16,775 nucleotides of DNA, from contig JACQXP010000199.1 of the NCBI GenBank assembly GCA_016208645.1, positions 1 to 16,775 of the forward strand, written 5' to 3'. Source of the stretch: Candidatus Methylomirabilota bacterium. Its GTDB lineage: Bacteria; Methylomirabilota; Methylomirabilia; Methylomirabilales; 2-02-FULL-66-22. The translations under genes were made by a program, and so were the position numbers. Below, one piece after another: positions 1 through 8,351 of the stretch. The notes under the pieces were generated by a model that saw nothing but the letters and a program-made list of their open reading frames with translations, searched no databases and was not told the DNA's origin. Position 1 is the first letter of the stretch. Each line of letters starts with the position of its first letter.

Positions 1-1269
1 CGCGTCCACCTTCTCATACGCCAGGGCCAACCCATACGTGGCGCCCGGGTGCCGGGGGTCCAGGGACAGGACGTGGCGGTAGCGGGCGATGGCGTCCTGG
101 TACAGGCCCTTCTCCTCGTAGATCTCGCCCAGGCTCAGGTGCGCCTCCAGGAACTTGGGATCCAGTTGGACGGCCCGTTGATACTCGGCCACGGACTCGT
201 GGTAGAGCTGCTTCTCGTTGTAGTAGATCTTGCCCAGGCCGAAGTGGACCCGCGCGTTCTCCGGTTCCAGCTGCAGCGCCTTCCGGTACTCGGCGATGGC
301 CTCATCGTACTGGCCCTTGGCCTGGCGGGCGTCCCCCAGCCCGACCAACGCCTCCGCGTAGTCCGGCGACAGCTCCACGGCCTTCTGGTACGCCTGGATC
401 GCCTGATCGTACAGGCGGCGCGGGCTGTTGACCAGGAGATCCCCCAGCCACTTGTAGGCGTCGGTGAAGGTCGGATCGAGCTGGATCGTCTTCCGGAATT
501 CGCCCGAGGCCTTCCACCGGTTGTTGGTGGCGAAGAGGGAGATCCCCAGCCCGAAGTGGGCCAGGGCGAAGTTCTGGTCCGCTTCCAGCCCCTTGCCGAA
601 GAGCGCGATGGCCTGCTCGTGCCCCTCCCGGGTCCGGAGGCCCTGCTGCCACATGGCCCGGGCGTAGAGGGCGTAGGCCTCCAGCGAGCCGGTCTGCTTG
701 GTGAAGGCCGCTTGCAGCCGCCGCTCGTCCGGCGGGGTCACCCGCACCCGGAAATGCTGGAGGAGCTGCCGGGCGATCCGCCCCTGGCCCGCCAGGAAGT
801 CGCTCAGCGGGCCCACGACCTCCTCGCCCACGATGACGTGGCCGACCTGCCCCCCGCCGTTGTCCGCGATCCGGGCCTGGACCCTCAGGGTATCGCCGTC
901 CAGGGCGTAGGTCCCGGTCACGAGCCCCAGGACCTGGAGATCCCGCGCCAGCCGGAGCGCGGCCTCATCGGTCAGGACGTCCGCCACCGAGACGTTCACG
1001 CGCTGCCCTGACGCGACGATGCCCTCCGAATCCACCAGGCGCACCGCGCGAACCTGCCGCAGCCCGTGGCGGACCGCCTCGCTCAGCGCGTCGCCGAATC
1101 CTTCTGGCACGCCGGCCAGAGACCCCGTGAACGGGATCACCGCCAGCGGGACCTTGGGTGCCGCCGTCGGCGGCGGCGCGGTCGGCGCCTGTCCGTTGGC
1201 CAGCCCGGCGAGCCCACTCGCCCACACGACGACCACGATGAGCAGGGCAAGGTGGGTCTGGCCCCACAT
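1..1269 (-). CDS. Exported TolB-like/TPR repeat protein, C-terminus cut by window edge
   Basis: The frame is open from an ATG at 1269 to the window edge: 423 codons with no stop, so the 3' end is missing. Residues 1-26 form a signal peptide (hydrophobic core LALLIVVVVWASGL, likely cleavage after ANG). A Pro/Ala-rich linker follows. Residues 39-175 resemble the TolB-like/CsgG-like N-terminal domain often found before TPRs (VPLAVIPFTG, then a GLVTGTY strand). From about 197 to the end there are roughly six to seven TPR units, with repeated signatures such as YDEAIAEYRKALQLEP and LYHESVAEYQRAVQLDP. A GAGGAAGG Shine-Dalgarno sequence lies about 9 nt before ATG 1269. An in-frame ATG at 1278 abuts it and is too close. 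The gene starts 135 nt after the VWA fusion stop and is probably the last visible gene of that cluster. A periplasmic scaffold role is inferred; no enzyme motif is seen. Confidence 0.88.
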   Translation of the reverse strand, partial: MWGQTHLALLIVVVVWASGLAGLANGQAPTAPPPTAAPKVPLAVIPFTGSLAGVPEGFGDALSEAVRHGLRQVRAVRLVDSEGIVASGQRVNVSVADVLTDEAALRLARDLQVLGLVTGTYALDGDTLRVQARIADNGGGQVGHVIVGEEVVGPLSDFLAGQGRIARQLLQHFRVRVTPPDERRLQAAFTKQTGSLEAYALYARAMWQQGLRTREGHEQAIALFGKGLEADQNFALAHFGLGISLFATNNRWKASGEFRKTIQLDPTFTDAYKWLGDLLVNSPRRLYDQAIQAYQKAVELSPDYAEALVGLGDARQAKGQYDEAIAEYRKALQLEPENARVHFGLGKIYYNEKQLYHESVAEYQRAVQLDPKFLEAHLSLGEIYEEKGLYQDAIARYRHVLSLDPRHPGATYGLALAYEKVDA

Positions 1270-1289
1270 GCATCGCATCCTTCCTCGCG

Positions 1290-1298
1290 TCACCCCAT
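1290..1298 (-). other. Two-codon start-stop ORF behind a strong Shine-Dalgarno sequence
   Basis: On the minus strand the sequence AGAGGAGGG, then about 7 nt, then ATG GGG TGA lies 21 nt upstream of the TPR gene start and out of frame with it. The Shine-Dalgarno match is better than the TPR gene's own. It could be a ribosome-loading or translational-coupling site, or simply chance. No protein product is claimed. Confidence 0.3.
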
Positions 1299-1403
1299 GT
1301 GAATTCCCTCCTCTGTTCGACGATGCCCTGCCGTGCAGGCCGTCCGGGCCCGGCCCGCCACCCCACCACTCATGCCGGGCGCGGCCAGCCGACCAGGCCA
1401 TGT

Positions 1404-4400
1404 TCAGGTCCGTCGTCCGCGGCCGCCGAACCGCGCGGCCACGTGTTCGGCGGCGTCCCCCTCCGCTCCTCCCGCCGCGCCACCCGGACCGGTCGGGCGG
1501 GGCCCGCTCCGGGCGGAGAGACTGCGCCACAGGCGCCCGCGCAGTTGGAGTCGCCGGACGGCCACGTCCGGCAGGAACAGGAGGAGGGCCAGGCCCAGCA
1601 GATACGGCCACGCCTCCACCCAGACGCGGGCCTTCCGCCGGTTCTGGGTGAAGCTCTGCCCCGGCTGCGAGGGCGCGGCGCCGCCCGTGAGCGTCGCCAG
1701 GTCGCGCAGCAGCCCCTCGTTGACCGAGAGCGCCCGATGCTCCGGCGAGTAGGGGACCACCAGCGACGCCACCTCGGAGCCGACCATCTTCTGATCCTTC
1801 CGTTCCGCCACGCCCACCAGGTAGGCCCCCTGCTCCGCCGCCGGGAAGGCGCCGCGGTAGCGTCCGGGGCCCGCCTGCACGAGGGGCAGGACCCCCTGCG
1901 TCTTGTCCGGATACACCACGCCGGCGTTGGCCTCCAGGAAGTTCACGAACTCCCCCCTGGCATCCACGGCCTCGAGCTGGACCTCGCCCCGCCCCCCCCG
2001 CTGGACCACGGATGTCACCACCTCGTTCCGCTGCGCCGTCCGGAGCGTCCAGCGGACCGTCTGGCCGAAGAGCCTGGCGAACTCGTCCCACTTCACCCAG
2101 AGAATGCCCCACTTGGCCTTGGCGTCGGACGTGAAGGCCACCGTGCGACCCAGGCCGAAGCGCCAGGCCGCCAGGATGGGATCCCGCTGGTGCGAGATCA
2201 GGATCGTGTCCGCCGTCGGCTTGGGCGTGGTGGACACGTACCCGCCCAGCGGCGGGACCTGGTCCCAGCGGACGTCCTGGGCGATCTCGTGGCCCGCGTG
2301 GCTCAGCACGGGGCGGAAGGGCTGCTCGATGATGGAGGCCTTGCTGGCCAGTTGCGTCTCCAGGGTCAGGATCCGGGGGATGCTGTAGACGTCCTCGGTG
2401 TAGTAGAAGCGCCCCCGGCCCCAGCGCGAGAGGTCCGTCATGAAGCGGACGTCCGAATCCTTCCCGATGGCCACCGAGGAGACGGTGATCTTGTCCTTCT
2501 GCATCCGGCGCACCAGGCCCGCGAAGTCCGCCACCGTCACCTCGCCGTCGGAGAGGACCAGGACGTGCCGCAGGAGCGCCTTCCGGTCGAAGATGGTCTG
2601 GTAGGCCTCCTTCAGGGGCGGGAACAGGTCGGTGCCTCCGCCCGCCTTGATGGTGGCGATCTCCTTGAGGATCCGGTCCTTGTCCTTGGCGGGGCCCATG
2701 GGCACGACCCAGCTCCAGGCGGTGTCGAAGGCGATCACCCCCACCTCGTTCCGCTCGTCCAAAAGCTCCACCACGAGCTGGGCGGCCTCCTTCGCCAGGT
2801 CCAGCTTGGAGAAGCGGGAGTCCACGCTGGTCTCCATGCTGCCGGACCGGTCAATGACCAGCACCGCGGCCAGGGAGGGGATCTCCACCTTCTGGCGGGC
2901 CTCCATGGTCACCGGCAGGGCCTCCTCGATCGCCGTGTGGTAGTAGCCCCCCACGCCGAAGCTCTCCTCGCCGCCCAGCATGACCAGGCCGCCCCCCTGG
3001 TCCCGCACGTAGTTGCGCAGCAGCTCCATCTGCGGCTTCGTCATGCGCAGGGCGGAGACGTTGCTCAGGATGATGGAGTCGTACCGGGTGAGGCCCTCCA
3101 TGCTGGCGGGCAGGGCCTCGGGCCCGACCATCTCCACCTGGAGGTTCTGCGTCCGGAGCGCGTTCAAGAGGTGCGTCCCCTGGTCCCGGTCCTTCTCCAC
3201 GTACAGGACGTGCGGCCGGCCGCGGACCGCCACCAGCCCCACGCCCCGGTTGTTCTCCTCCACCACGTCATCGGGCGCCTCCAGGCGCGCCTGGAAGACG
3301 TGGAATCCGCCCTGGTCAATGGACTGCTGGTAGGCGAACACGTTCTTCCCCGGCGTGAGCTTGACGGGCTGCGCCCCCACGAACTCCCCATCCCGGTACA
3401 GGGAGATCCGGCCCGAGGTCTCCTTGGCGCTCCAGGCCACCACCCGGACCAGGAAGGATTCGCCGAACTTCACCTCCTGGGGAATCACCAGGCGCTCCAC
3501 CAGGACCTCGCCCGCGTACTCGTTCCGCAGGGGCACCACGTGGATGTCCACCCCCTCGGCCTGCGCCCGCTGGGCGGCCTCCCGCGCGCTCCCCTGGTTC
3601 TCGTTGCCGTCGGTCAGGAGGACGATCCGCTTGGCGCCCTCCCGGGGGAACGCCGCCAGGGCCAGCTTGATGGCCCCCCCGATGTCCGTGGCCCGGGAAT
3701 CGGCCACGCCGGGCGGCTTCTCCGACAAGGGGCCGCTCCCCAGCGGGGCCTCCAGTGCCGGGCTGCCGCCGAAGGCCACCGCCCCGTATCGGTCCCGCTT
3801 GCCCGCGGCCTTGACCGCCTCCTCCACGTACTGCCAGGCCTTCACCCGGTTCTCCAGCGAGACGCTGTCCGAGGCGTCCAGCAGGAACAGGACGTTGAGC
3901 TGGTCGGTGGTATGGTAGAGACCCGCCCCGAAGAGCCCCAGGATCAGGAGCAGGACCACGATGCCCCGGAGGCCGGCGGCCCCGAGCGGCCAGCTCCCCT
4001 GCGCCTGGCGGTGGTACAGGGCCCCCTCCAGGCAGAGCAGGAGCAGGCCCAAGAGCGCGAAGAGCCGCCAGAGTTCCTGGCGCGAGGGGAAGGCGGCGGC
4101 CTCGTCCTCGGGGGCTCCCCGGCCGGCCCGCTCGGGAAGGGCCTGGGCGCGGGGGGCGACGTTGGATTCCCCGTCCGACAGCAGGTTCACGGCGAAGCGC
4201 TGCTCCCACGTCCCCGCCCGCAGCGTGTAGACGCCCGCCCGGGCGGTCTCGACGTAGCTCACCCGGCCGTCCGTGTCCGCCCGCAGCGTCCGGGCCTTGC
4301 CCGCAGGATCGGTGAGTGTGGCCTCCCGCACGCCCGCCGGCAGGCTGGCCATGAGGGGCTGACCCGCGCGGAGCATGAGGCCCGCGTCCTCGATCTGGCT

Positions 4401-5846
4401 GGGGTAGAGCCACCGAAGGGCATGGCTGATGAACAGGGGGAACGCCACCCGGAGGGGGAAATCGGTCCGGTACAGATCGAAGCCGACGAAGACCGCCTTC
4501 ACCCGCCGTTCGTCCAGGGCGTAGATGAGCGGCGTGAGGTTGGACTCCACCAGGGCGCGGCCGCTCCCCACGGGGCGGACCCGCATGGCCTCCTGGACCG
4601 CCACCTTGGAGAGGTCCAGGTAGCGCATCACGGGATGGGTCCGGTCCCAGTCAATGATGGGCGGCTCATCCACCCGACCGAGGAGTTCCAGCGGGATCCC
4701 CTCCGGAAGGGTATTGATGAAGAGGTACCGCCCGGCAGGCACCGTTTTGGCCGGGACGCTGTCCAGGATCACCACGTCGTACTGGGCCGCCTTGGCCAGG
4801 GAATCCAGCCTCCCCACTTCCACCTGGATCTGGGGGTCCGCCGACAGGGCCTTCTCCAGGAAGGCGTTGCCCCCGCTGATGAGGAGCGCCCGGAGGGGGC
4901 GCGGGGGCGGGAGGACGGCCAGGGCCCGGTTGTCCACGTTGAGCTCGTCCCCGGCGTTGATCTCCGCCCGCAGGATCCCGCCGGCGTTGTGCGTGAACGG
5001 GATGAGCAGGGAGCGCTTGACCTCGGGGCCCAGCGTGACGCGCTCCGCCTTCAGGAGCGTTCCGTCCAGCGTCAGGGTGAGATCGAAGGTCGCGGCCTCG
5101 CTGCCGTAGTTCGCCACCGACAGGAAGGCCTGGTAGTCATAGGCGCCGAAGTAGGTCTTGCGCGTCTCGAAGGCGGTGATGCCGATGTTCCTGCCGCGCT
5201 GGGCGAACCGGTGCCAGCGGATGGCCGCCCCGCCCATGTCCGGCACGCTTGGCGCGTCGAAGGCCCCATCGGTGAAGGCGTGGATCACAGCCGGCCGGCC
5301 GGCCTGCTGCAGGTTGGCCTGGGCCAGGCGGAAAGCCCCCGAGAGTTCCCCCTCCACGTCCAGCGGCTCGAGGGCCTGGATGGCCTGGCGCAGCACTCGC
5401 TGTTCCTCGGTGAAGGGCACCAGGACCCGGGGCTCGTGCCCGGAGACGATGACCATGGCCTGCTGGCCGGGGCGCAGCCGTTCCAGCTCGGCCAGGGCGG
5501 CGTGCTTCGCCGTGGTGAAGCGCGACCCCGGCAGGTCCCGGGCCTGCATGCTGGCCGAGACATCCAGGATGAGGACGTTCCGCTCGTAGCCCGTGGTCAG
5601 AACCGTCCGCACCGGCCTGGCCAGGGCGATCGCCAGCGCCAAGAGCGCCAGGATCTGGAGCAGGAGCAGGAGATTCGGCTTCAGGCGGCGGAAGGGGGCG
5701 CTCGCCTGCTGGTCCCGCAGGCTCTCCGCCCAGAGGAGCGTGCTGCTGACCAGCGCCTGCTGCCGGCGGATCTTCAGCAGATGGAACAGGATGACCACCG
5801 GGATCGTGAGGAGCAGGAGGAAGGCGGCTGGGCTGAGGAAGGTCAT
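1404..5846 (-). CDS. Giant BatA-type membrane protein with three VWA domains and GATase-like modules
   Basis: A 1480-aa protein. Residues 1-77 match the BatA/aerotolerance N-terminal domain, with membrane segments at about 5-25 and 58-77. VWA1 has MIDAS residues D95, S97 and S99 and a TDG motif near 192. A beta-rich stretch and a degenerate GATase-like segment (RPLRALLISGG, about 316-390) follow. Two membrane segments at about 591-612 and 624-645 precede VWA2 (LLDASDS near 657, LTDGNEN near 745). A GATase1-like domain (about 875-970) leads into VWA3 (VIDRSGSM near 999, GGGTD, LSDG near 1099). A last membrane helix is near 1411-1430. In many genomes a BatA-like protein of about 640 aa and a VWA/GATase protein of about 840 aa are separate neighbours; here they are one frame with the join near residue 610-630. 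The ATG overlaps the DUF58 stop by 4 nt. Predicted to be membrane-anchored and to bind partners through metal-dependent VWA sites; the process served is unknown. Confidence 0.93.
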   Translation of the reverse strand: MTFLSPAAFLLLLTIPVVILFHLLKIRRQQALVSSTLLWAESLRDQQASAPFRRLKPNLLLLLQILALLALAIALARPVRTVLTTGYERNVLILDVSASMQARDLPGSRFTTAKHAALAELERLRPGQQAMVIVSGHEPRVLVPFTEEQRVLRQAIQALEPLDVEGELSGAFRLAQANLQQAGRPAVIHAFTDGAFDAPSVPDMGGAAIRWHRFAQRGRNIGITAFETRKTYFGAYDYQAFLSVANYGSEAATFDLTLTLDGTLLKAERVTLGPEVKRSLLIPFTHNAGGILRAEINAGDELNVDNRALAVLPPPRPLRALLISGGNAFLEKALSADPQIQVEVGRLDSLAKAAQYDVVILDSVPAKTVPAGRYLFINTLPEGIPLELLGRVDEPPIIDWDRTHPVMRYLDLSKVAVQEAMRVRPVGSGRALVESNLTPLIYALDERRVKAVFVGFDLYRTDFPLRVAFPLFISHALRWLYPSQIEDAGLMLRAGQPLMASLPAGVREATLTDPAGKARTLRADTDGRVSYVETARAGVYTLRAGTWEQRFAVNLLSDGESNVAPRAQALPERAGRGAPEDEAAAFPSRQELWRLFALLGLLLLCLEGALYHRQAQGSWPLGAAGLRGIVVLLLILGLFGAGLYHTTDQLNVLFLLDASDSVSLENRVKAWQYVEEAVKAAGKRDRYGAVAFGGSPALEAPLGSGPLSEKPPGVADSRATDIGGAIKLALAAFPREGAKRIVLLTDGNENQGSAREAAQRAQAEGVDIHVVPLRNEYAGEVLVERLVIPQEVKFGESFLVRVVAWSAKETSGRISLYRDGEFVGAQPVKLTPGKNVFAYQQSIDQGGFHVFQARLEAPDDVVEENNRGVGLVAVRGRPHVLYVEKDRDQGTHLLNALRTQNLQVEMVGPEALPASMEGLTRYDSIILSNVSALRMTKPQMELLRNYVRDQGGGLVMLGGEESFGVGGYYHTAIEEALPVTMEARQKVEIPSLAAVLVIDRSGSMETSVDSRFSKLDLAKEAAQLVVELLDERNEVGVIAFDTAWSWVVPMGPAKDKDRILKEIATIKAGGGTDLFPPLKEAYQTIFDRKALLRHVLVLSDGEVTVADFAGLVRRMQKDKITVSSVAIGKDSDVRFMTDLSRWGRGRFYYTEDVYSIPRILTLETQLASKASIIEQPFRPVLSHAGHEIAQDVRWDQVPPLGGYVSTTPKPTADTILISHQRDPILAAWRFGLGRTVAFTSDAKAKWGILWVKWDEFARLFGQTVRWTLRTAQRNEVVTSVVQRGGRGEVQLEAVDARGEFVNFLEANAGVVYPDKTQGVLPLVQAGPGRYRGAFPAAEQGAYLVGVAERKDQKMVGSEVASLVVPYSPEHRALSVNEGLLRDLATLTGGAAPSQPGQSFTQNRRKARVWVEAWPYLLGLALLLFLPDVAVRRLQLRGRLWRSLSARSGPRPTGPGGAAGGAEGDAAEHVAARFGGRGRRT

Positions 5847-6724
5847 CGCAGGAATCCGCCCCGCCGCAGGTGCCGGAGGATCAGGTCCTGAAACGGCACC
5901 GCGGTGCTGGTGCGCAGGTAGTCAATCCGGTGGCGGGCGCAGAACCGCTCGGCCTCGGCGAAGTGGCCCTGGAGGCGCGCCTGGTACCGTTCCAGCGCCC
6001 CGCGATCCACGCTGACCTCGCGGCTCACGCCCCCCTCCGCATCCGCGAGCGTCAGATCGCCCCGCAGTTGCGGGCGCAGCTCCTCCTCGCTCACCACGTG
6101 CAGCAGGAAGACCTCGTAGCGACGCTGCAAGAGCGCCTTCAGGCCGTCGGCGTAGCCGCCCGGATCCAGAAGATCGGTCAGCACCACCACCACGCCCGGC
6201 ACCCGGTTGCGCAGGGCGTAATTCGCCAGGCAGCCGTTCAGGTCGGTGGGGCCCCTGGCCTCCAGGCTGGATAGGAAGTCCAGCAGCGGGAGGATCTGGC
6301 CCCGCCCGCGGCGGGGGCGCAGGACGCGGATCAGCTCGCCCGAGAAGTGCCCCAGGGCCACCCGCTCCAGGTTGCTGAGGCCGATGTACCCCAGTGCGGC
6401 CGCCACCTGCAGGGCGTAGTCCAGCTTCGGCGGCTGCCCGAACCCCATGGAGGCGCTGCCATCCACCAGGAGGTGGAGGCACAGGTCCTCCTCCTCCACG
6501 AAGAGCTTGAGGAGCAGCCTGTCCAGCCGGCTGTAGATGTTCCAGTCCACGTAGCGGAGGTCGTCCCCCATCACGTAGGGACGGTAATCCTGGAACTCGA
6601 CCCCCGCCCCCTTGCGGAAGCTGCGCCGCTCGCCCTTGGCGCGGCCCGTCGCCACCTTGCGGGAGACGATGGACAGGGTCTCCAGCCGCTTCAGGAACTC
6701 CGCGTCAAAGATTCGTTGCGCCAT
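5843..6724 (-). CDS. DUF58 domain protein (MoxR-associated VWA-like)
   Basis: A 293-aa soluble protein. Residues 46-62 carry the DUF58 signature (DYRPYVMGDDLRYVDWN). A VWA-like fold follows, with D88, S90 and S92 in LVDGSASM giving a complete DxSxS metal site, and VVVLTDLLDPGG further on as the second conserved strand. No signal peptide or membrane segment is visible, so it is probably cytoplasmic or at the inner face of the membrane. The family usually sits beside a MoxR AAA+ ATPase and BatA-type VWA proteins, thought to act in chaperone-like or envelope-stress functions. The stop overlaps the start of the VWA fusion in an ATGA, which indicates translational coupling. The ATG at 6724 follows a weak AGGTGAGGG Shine-Dalgarno sequence. 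No MoxR gene is in this window. Confidence 0.93.
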   Translation of the reverse strand: MAQRIFDAEFLKRLETLSIVSRKVATGRAKGERRSFRKGAGVEFQDYRPYVMGDDLRYVDWNIYSRLDRLLLKLFVEEEDLCLHLLVDGSASMGFGQPPKLDYALQVAAALGYIGLSNLERVALGHFSGELIRVLRPRRGRGQILPLLDFLSSLEARGPTDLNGCLANYALRNRVPGVVVVLTDLLDPGGYADGLKALLQRRYEVFLLHVVSEEELRPQLRGDLTLADAEGGVSREVSVDRGALERYQARLQGHFAEAERFCARHRIDYLRTSTAVPFQDLILRHLRRGGFLR

Positions 6725-6737
6725 CCCTCACCTGGGA

Positions 6738-6780
6738 CGTGATGCGTGGGGACGTGATGCGTGAGGCGTGAAGCGTGAAC
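6738..6780. repeat. Degenerate 7-bp tandem repeat (CGTGANN), six units
   Basis: On the plus strand the units read cgtgatg, cgtgggga (8 nt), cgtgatg, cgtgagg, cgtgaag, cgtgaac. They fill most of the 74-nt gap between the DUF4175-like gene and the DUF58 gene. Five of the six units keep the exact CGTGA core. Runs of this kind are scattered between genes in several high-GC genomes; no function can be read from the sequence. Confidence 0.8.
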
Positions 6781-6798
6781 GGCCTTGCGGTGAGATCC

Positions 6799-8244
6799 TC
6801 ACCGGTTCTCCAGGGAGCGGAAGTACTCCTTCACCTGCTCCCGGTAGTTGAAGGGAATCGGCTCCTTGGTCAGGGCCTCCTCCATCATCTTCCGGTATTG
6901 CGAGAACACGTCCATGTACGGCAGCCGCGAGGGGTTCTCGGCTCCCGGCCCCGAGAGGTTGGTGTCGTAGGCCTCCATCTGCCCCTCCCGCAGGTCGCCC
7001 TCCAGCATGGCGTCCTGCTTCTCGCCGCCGATCCGCCCCGTAGGATCGCCCCGGGTCTGGAGCGACTTGCCCTTCCCGGGCAGCGACCCGCCCGGGGACC
7101 CGTCCTCACCCTGCTCGCCTTCCCCCTCTCCCCGATCCTGTCCCGATCCCGCCTGGCGGGACGGCCCCTGGCGGAGGTTGCGCCCCCGGCCCCGGGTCGC
7201 CTCGTCGCGGTCGCGAAGACGATTCAGGGCGCGGGCCAGGGCATCCAGCATCTTGTCCGGAGGGCCGGCCCCCTGTCCCTCCAGCTCGTTCATGAGATCC
7301 TCGGGCAGCCCGCCGGCCCCGAACCGCTGGCCGCTCTGCCCCAGCTCGGACAGCAACCGCTCGATCTGCTCCCACGTGAGTCCCTGCATCCGCCCGGCCT
7401 TGAGCTGCTCCTGCATCCGCCGGATCATCACCTGGTAGGGGCTCTGGGTGACGTCCCGGCTCAGGTCCGGGATGCTCTCGGGGCGCGCCAGGAGCTTCAG
7501 GCGCTCGTCCCCCTGCTTGATGAAGCTGCCGAAGTCGGGGCGCTGCTGGCTCATCTTGGTGTCCCGGAAGACCGCGGCCAGGTCCCCCGAGCGCTCGCGT
7601 GAGGAGAGGGGGCCGCGCTGCGCCTCGCGCTCGCGCGTCTTGGGGAAGAGTTCGTCGGGGACGGCCGGGGTCGCCAGCTTCTGCTCGAGCGGTTTCTCCC
7701 GCGCCTGCTCCTCCTCCGCCCCGGTCGCCCGGACGCTGGGGTCCCCCACGGCGGTCGGCAGGCGCAGGGGCAGGGGGGGCAGCAGGAAGAGCGCCAGGGC
7801 CAGCGCCGCCACGGGCGGGGCCCAGCGGGCCTCCAGTGGGAGCCGCATGGGGAACGCGCGCTCCGGCCGGATTTCCCGGAGGCGCGCCGCGGTCTCGGCG
7901 AGCTGAGCGCGGACCAGGTCGGGCGGGCCGGCCAGGGACAGGTGCTCCTGCGCGCTGGTGAGGCGCTCTTTGAGGTGCAACCGGCCATCGGCCAGGCGCG
8001 CCGCGTGCGCCAGGGGGAGCGGCCTCAGCAGGCCGTAGAGGAATCCCAGGAGCCCCAGGCCCCCGGTGAGGAGCAGGGCCGCGAGGGGGCCGGCGACCGG
8101 AAAGAGCCCTTTCACAAGGAGGGGCGCGAGGGCGAGCGCCAGGCCCACCACCAGGAACCGGACGCCGGCGGAGAGGGCCCGAACCAGGCGGAGGCGACGC
8201 GAGAGGGAAGACAACGTCGCGCGAATGAGTTCGCGGTCATCCAT
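6799..8244 (-). CDS. DUF4175-like membrane protein of the BatA/DUF58 cluster
   Basis: 481 aa from ATG 8244, chosen because a GGAG Shine-Dalgarno sequence lies about 6 nt upstream; the frame extends further 5', but that extension runs into repeat DNA. Two membrane helices (about 26-46 and 50-72), an Arg-rich amphipathic stretch, then a third helix (about 142-161) form the membrane part. The rest (162-481) is hydrophilic: a helical region, a Gly/Gln/Arg/Asp-rich low-complexity stretch (about 350-407), and a conserved-looking tail (IPFNYREQVKEYFRSLENR). This layout resembles DUF4175-type proteins found with DUF58 and BatA genes. It is the first gene of the cluster here and ends 74 nt before the DUF58 start. 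The molecular role is unknown; a membrane scaffold for the VWA proteins is an inference. The family call is moderate; the existence of the gene is secure. Confidence 0.85.
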   Translation of the reverse strand: MDDRELIRATLSSLSRRLRLVRALSAGVRFLVVGLALALAPLLVKGLFPVAGPLAALLLTGGLGLLGFLYGLLRPLPLAHAARLADGRLHLKERLTSAQEHLSLAGPPDLVRAQLAETAARLREIRPERAFPMRLPLEARWAPPVAALALALFLLPPLPLRLPTAVGDPSVRATGAEEEQAREKPLEQKLATPAVPDELFPKTREREAQRGPLSSRERSGDLAAVFRDTKMSQQRPDFGSFIKQGDERLKLLARPESIPDLSRDVTQSPYQVMIRRMQEQLKAGRMQGLTWEQIERLLSELGQSGQRFGAGGLPEDLMNELEGQGAGPPDKMLDALARALNRLRDRDEATRGRGRNLRQGPSRQAGSGQDRGEGEGEQGEDGSPGGSLPGKGKSLQTRGDPTGRIGGEKQDAMLEGDLREGQMEAYDTNLSGPGAENPSRLPYMDVFSQYRKMMEEALTKEPIPFNYREQVKEYFRSLENR

Positions 8245-8258
8245 CACCAACTCCGTTG

Positions 8259-8297
8259 CAATGCAAAACGGACAACCGACAACTGACAATGCAAAAC
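8259..8297. repeat. Three-unit 7-bp repeat flanked by an 11-bp direct repeat
   Basis: Units gacaacc, gacaact and gacaatg (8271-8291) form a heptad array. It is flanked by two exact copies of caatgcaaaac at 8259-8269 and 8287-8297, the second overlapping the array. The array lies just upstream of the DUF4175-like start codon, between it and the mnmA stop. Confidence 0.75.
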
Positions 8298-8338
8298 CGC
8301 CCGAAATGTTCAGATCGCTTGCGCACCTCGGGTGAAAT

Positions 8339-8350
8339 CGGTTGTCAGTT
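8339..8350. repeat. Inverted partial copy of the GACAACY heptad repeat
   Basis: CGGTTGTCAGTT abuts the end of mnmA. Its reverse complement, AACTGACAACCG, shares nine or more bases with parts of the array at 8271-8291, so the two could pair in the minus-strand transcript (for example TTGTCAGTT with AACTGACAA). The pairing is too weakly GC-rich, and the loop too long, to call a terminator. Confidence 0.55.
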
Positions 8351-8351
8351 T

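Noticed and set aside
49..1011. A 320-codon plus-strand open frame with Leu/Val/Gln-rich repeats
   Set aside because: It is the mirror of the TPR repeats on the minus strand; its periodicity comes from the TPR units.
1299..5891. A 1530-codon open frame on the plus strand
   Set aside because: It is exactly antisense to the VWA fusion gene. Its translation is His/Pro/Arg/Gly-rich with no domain, an effect of high GC at third codon positions. The minus strand carries clear MIDAS motifs.
8255..8351. Possible promoter (TTGTCA-17-TTGCAT) before the DUF4175-like gene
   Set aside because: The -10 matches poorly and the -35 is part of the heptad repeat; not distinguishable from chance.
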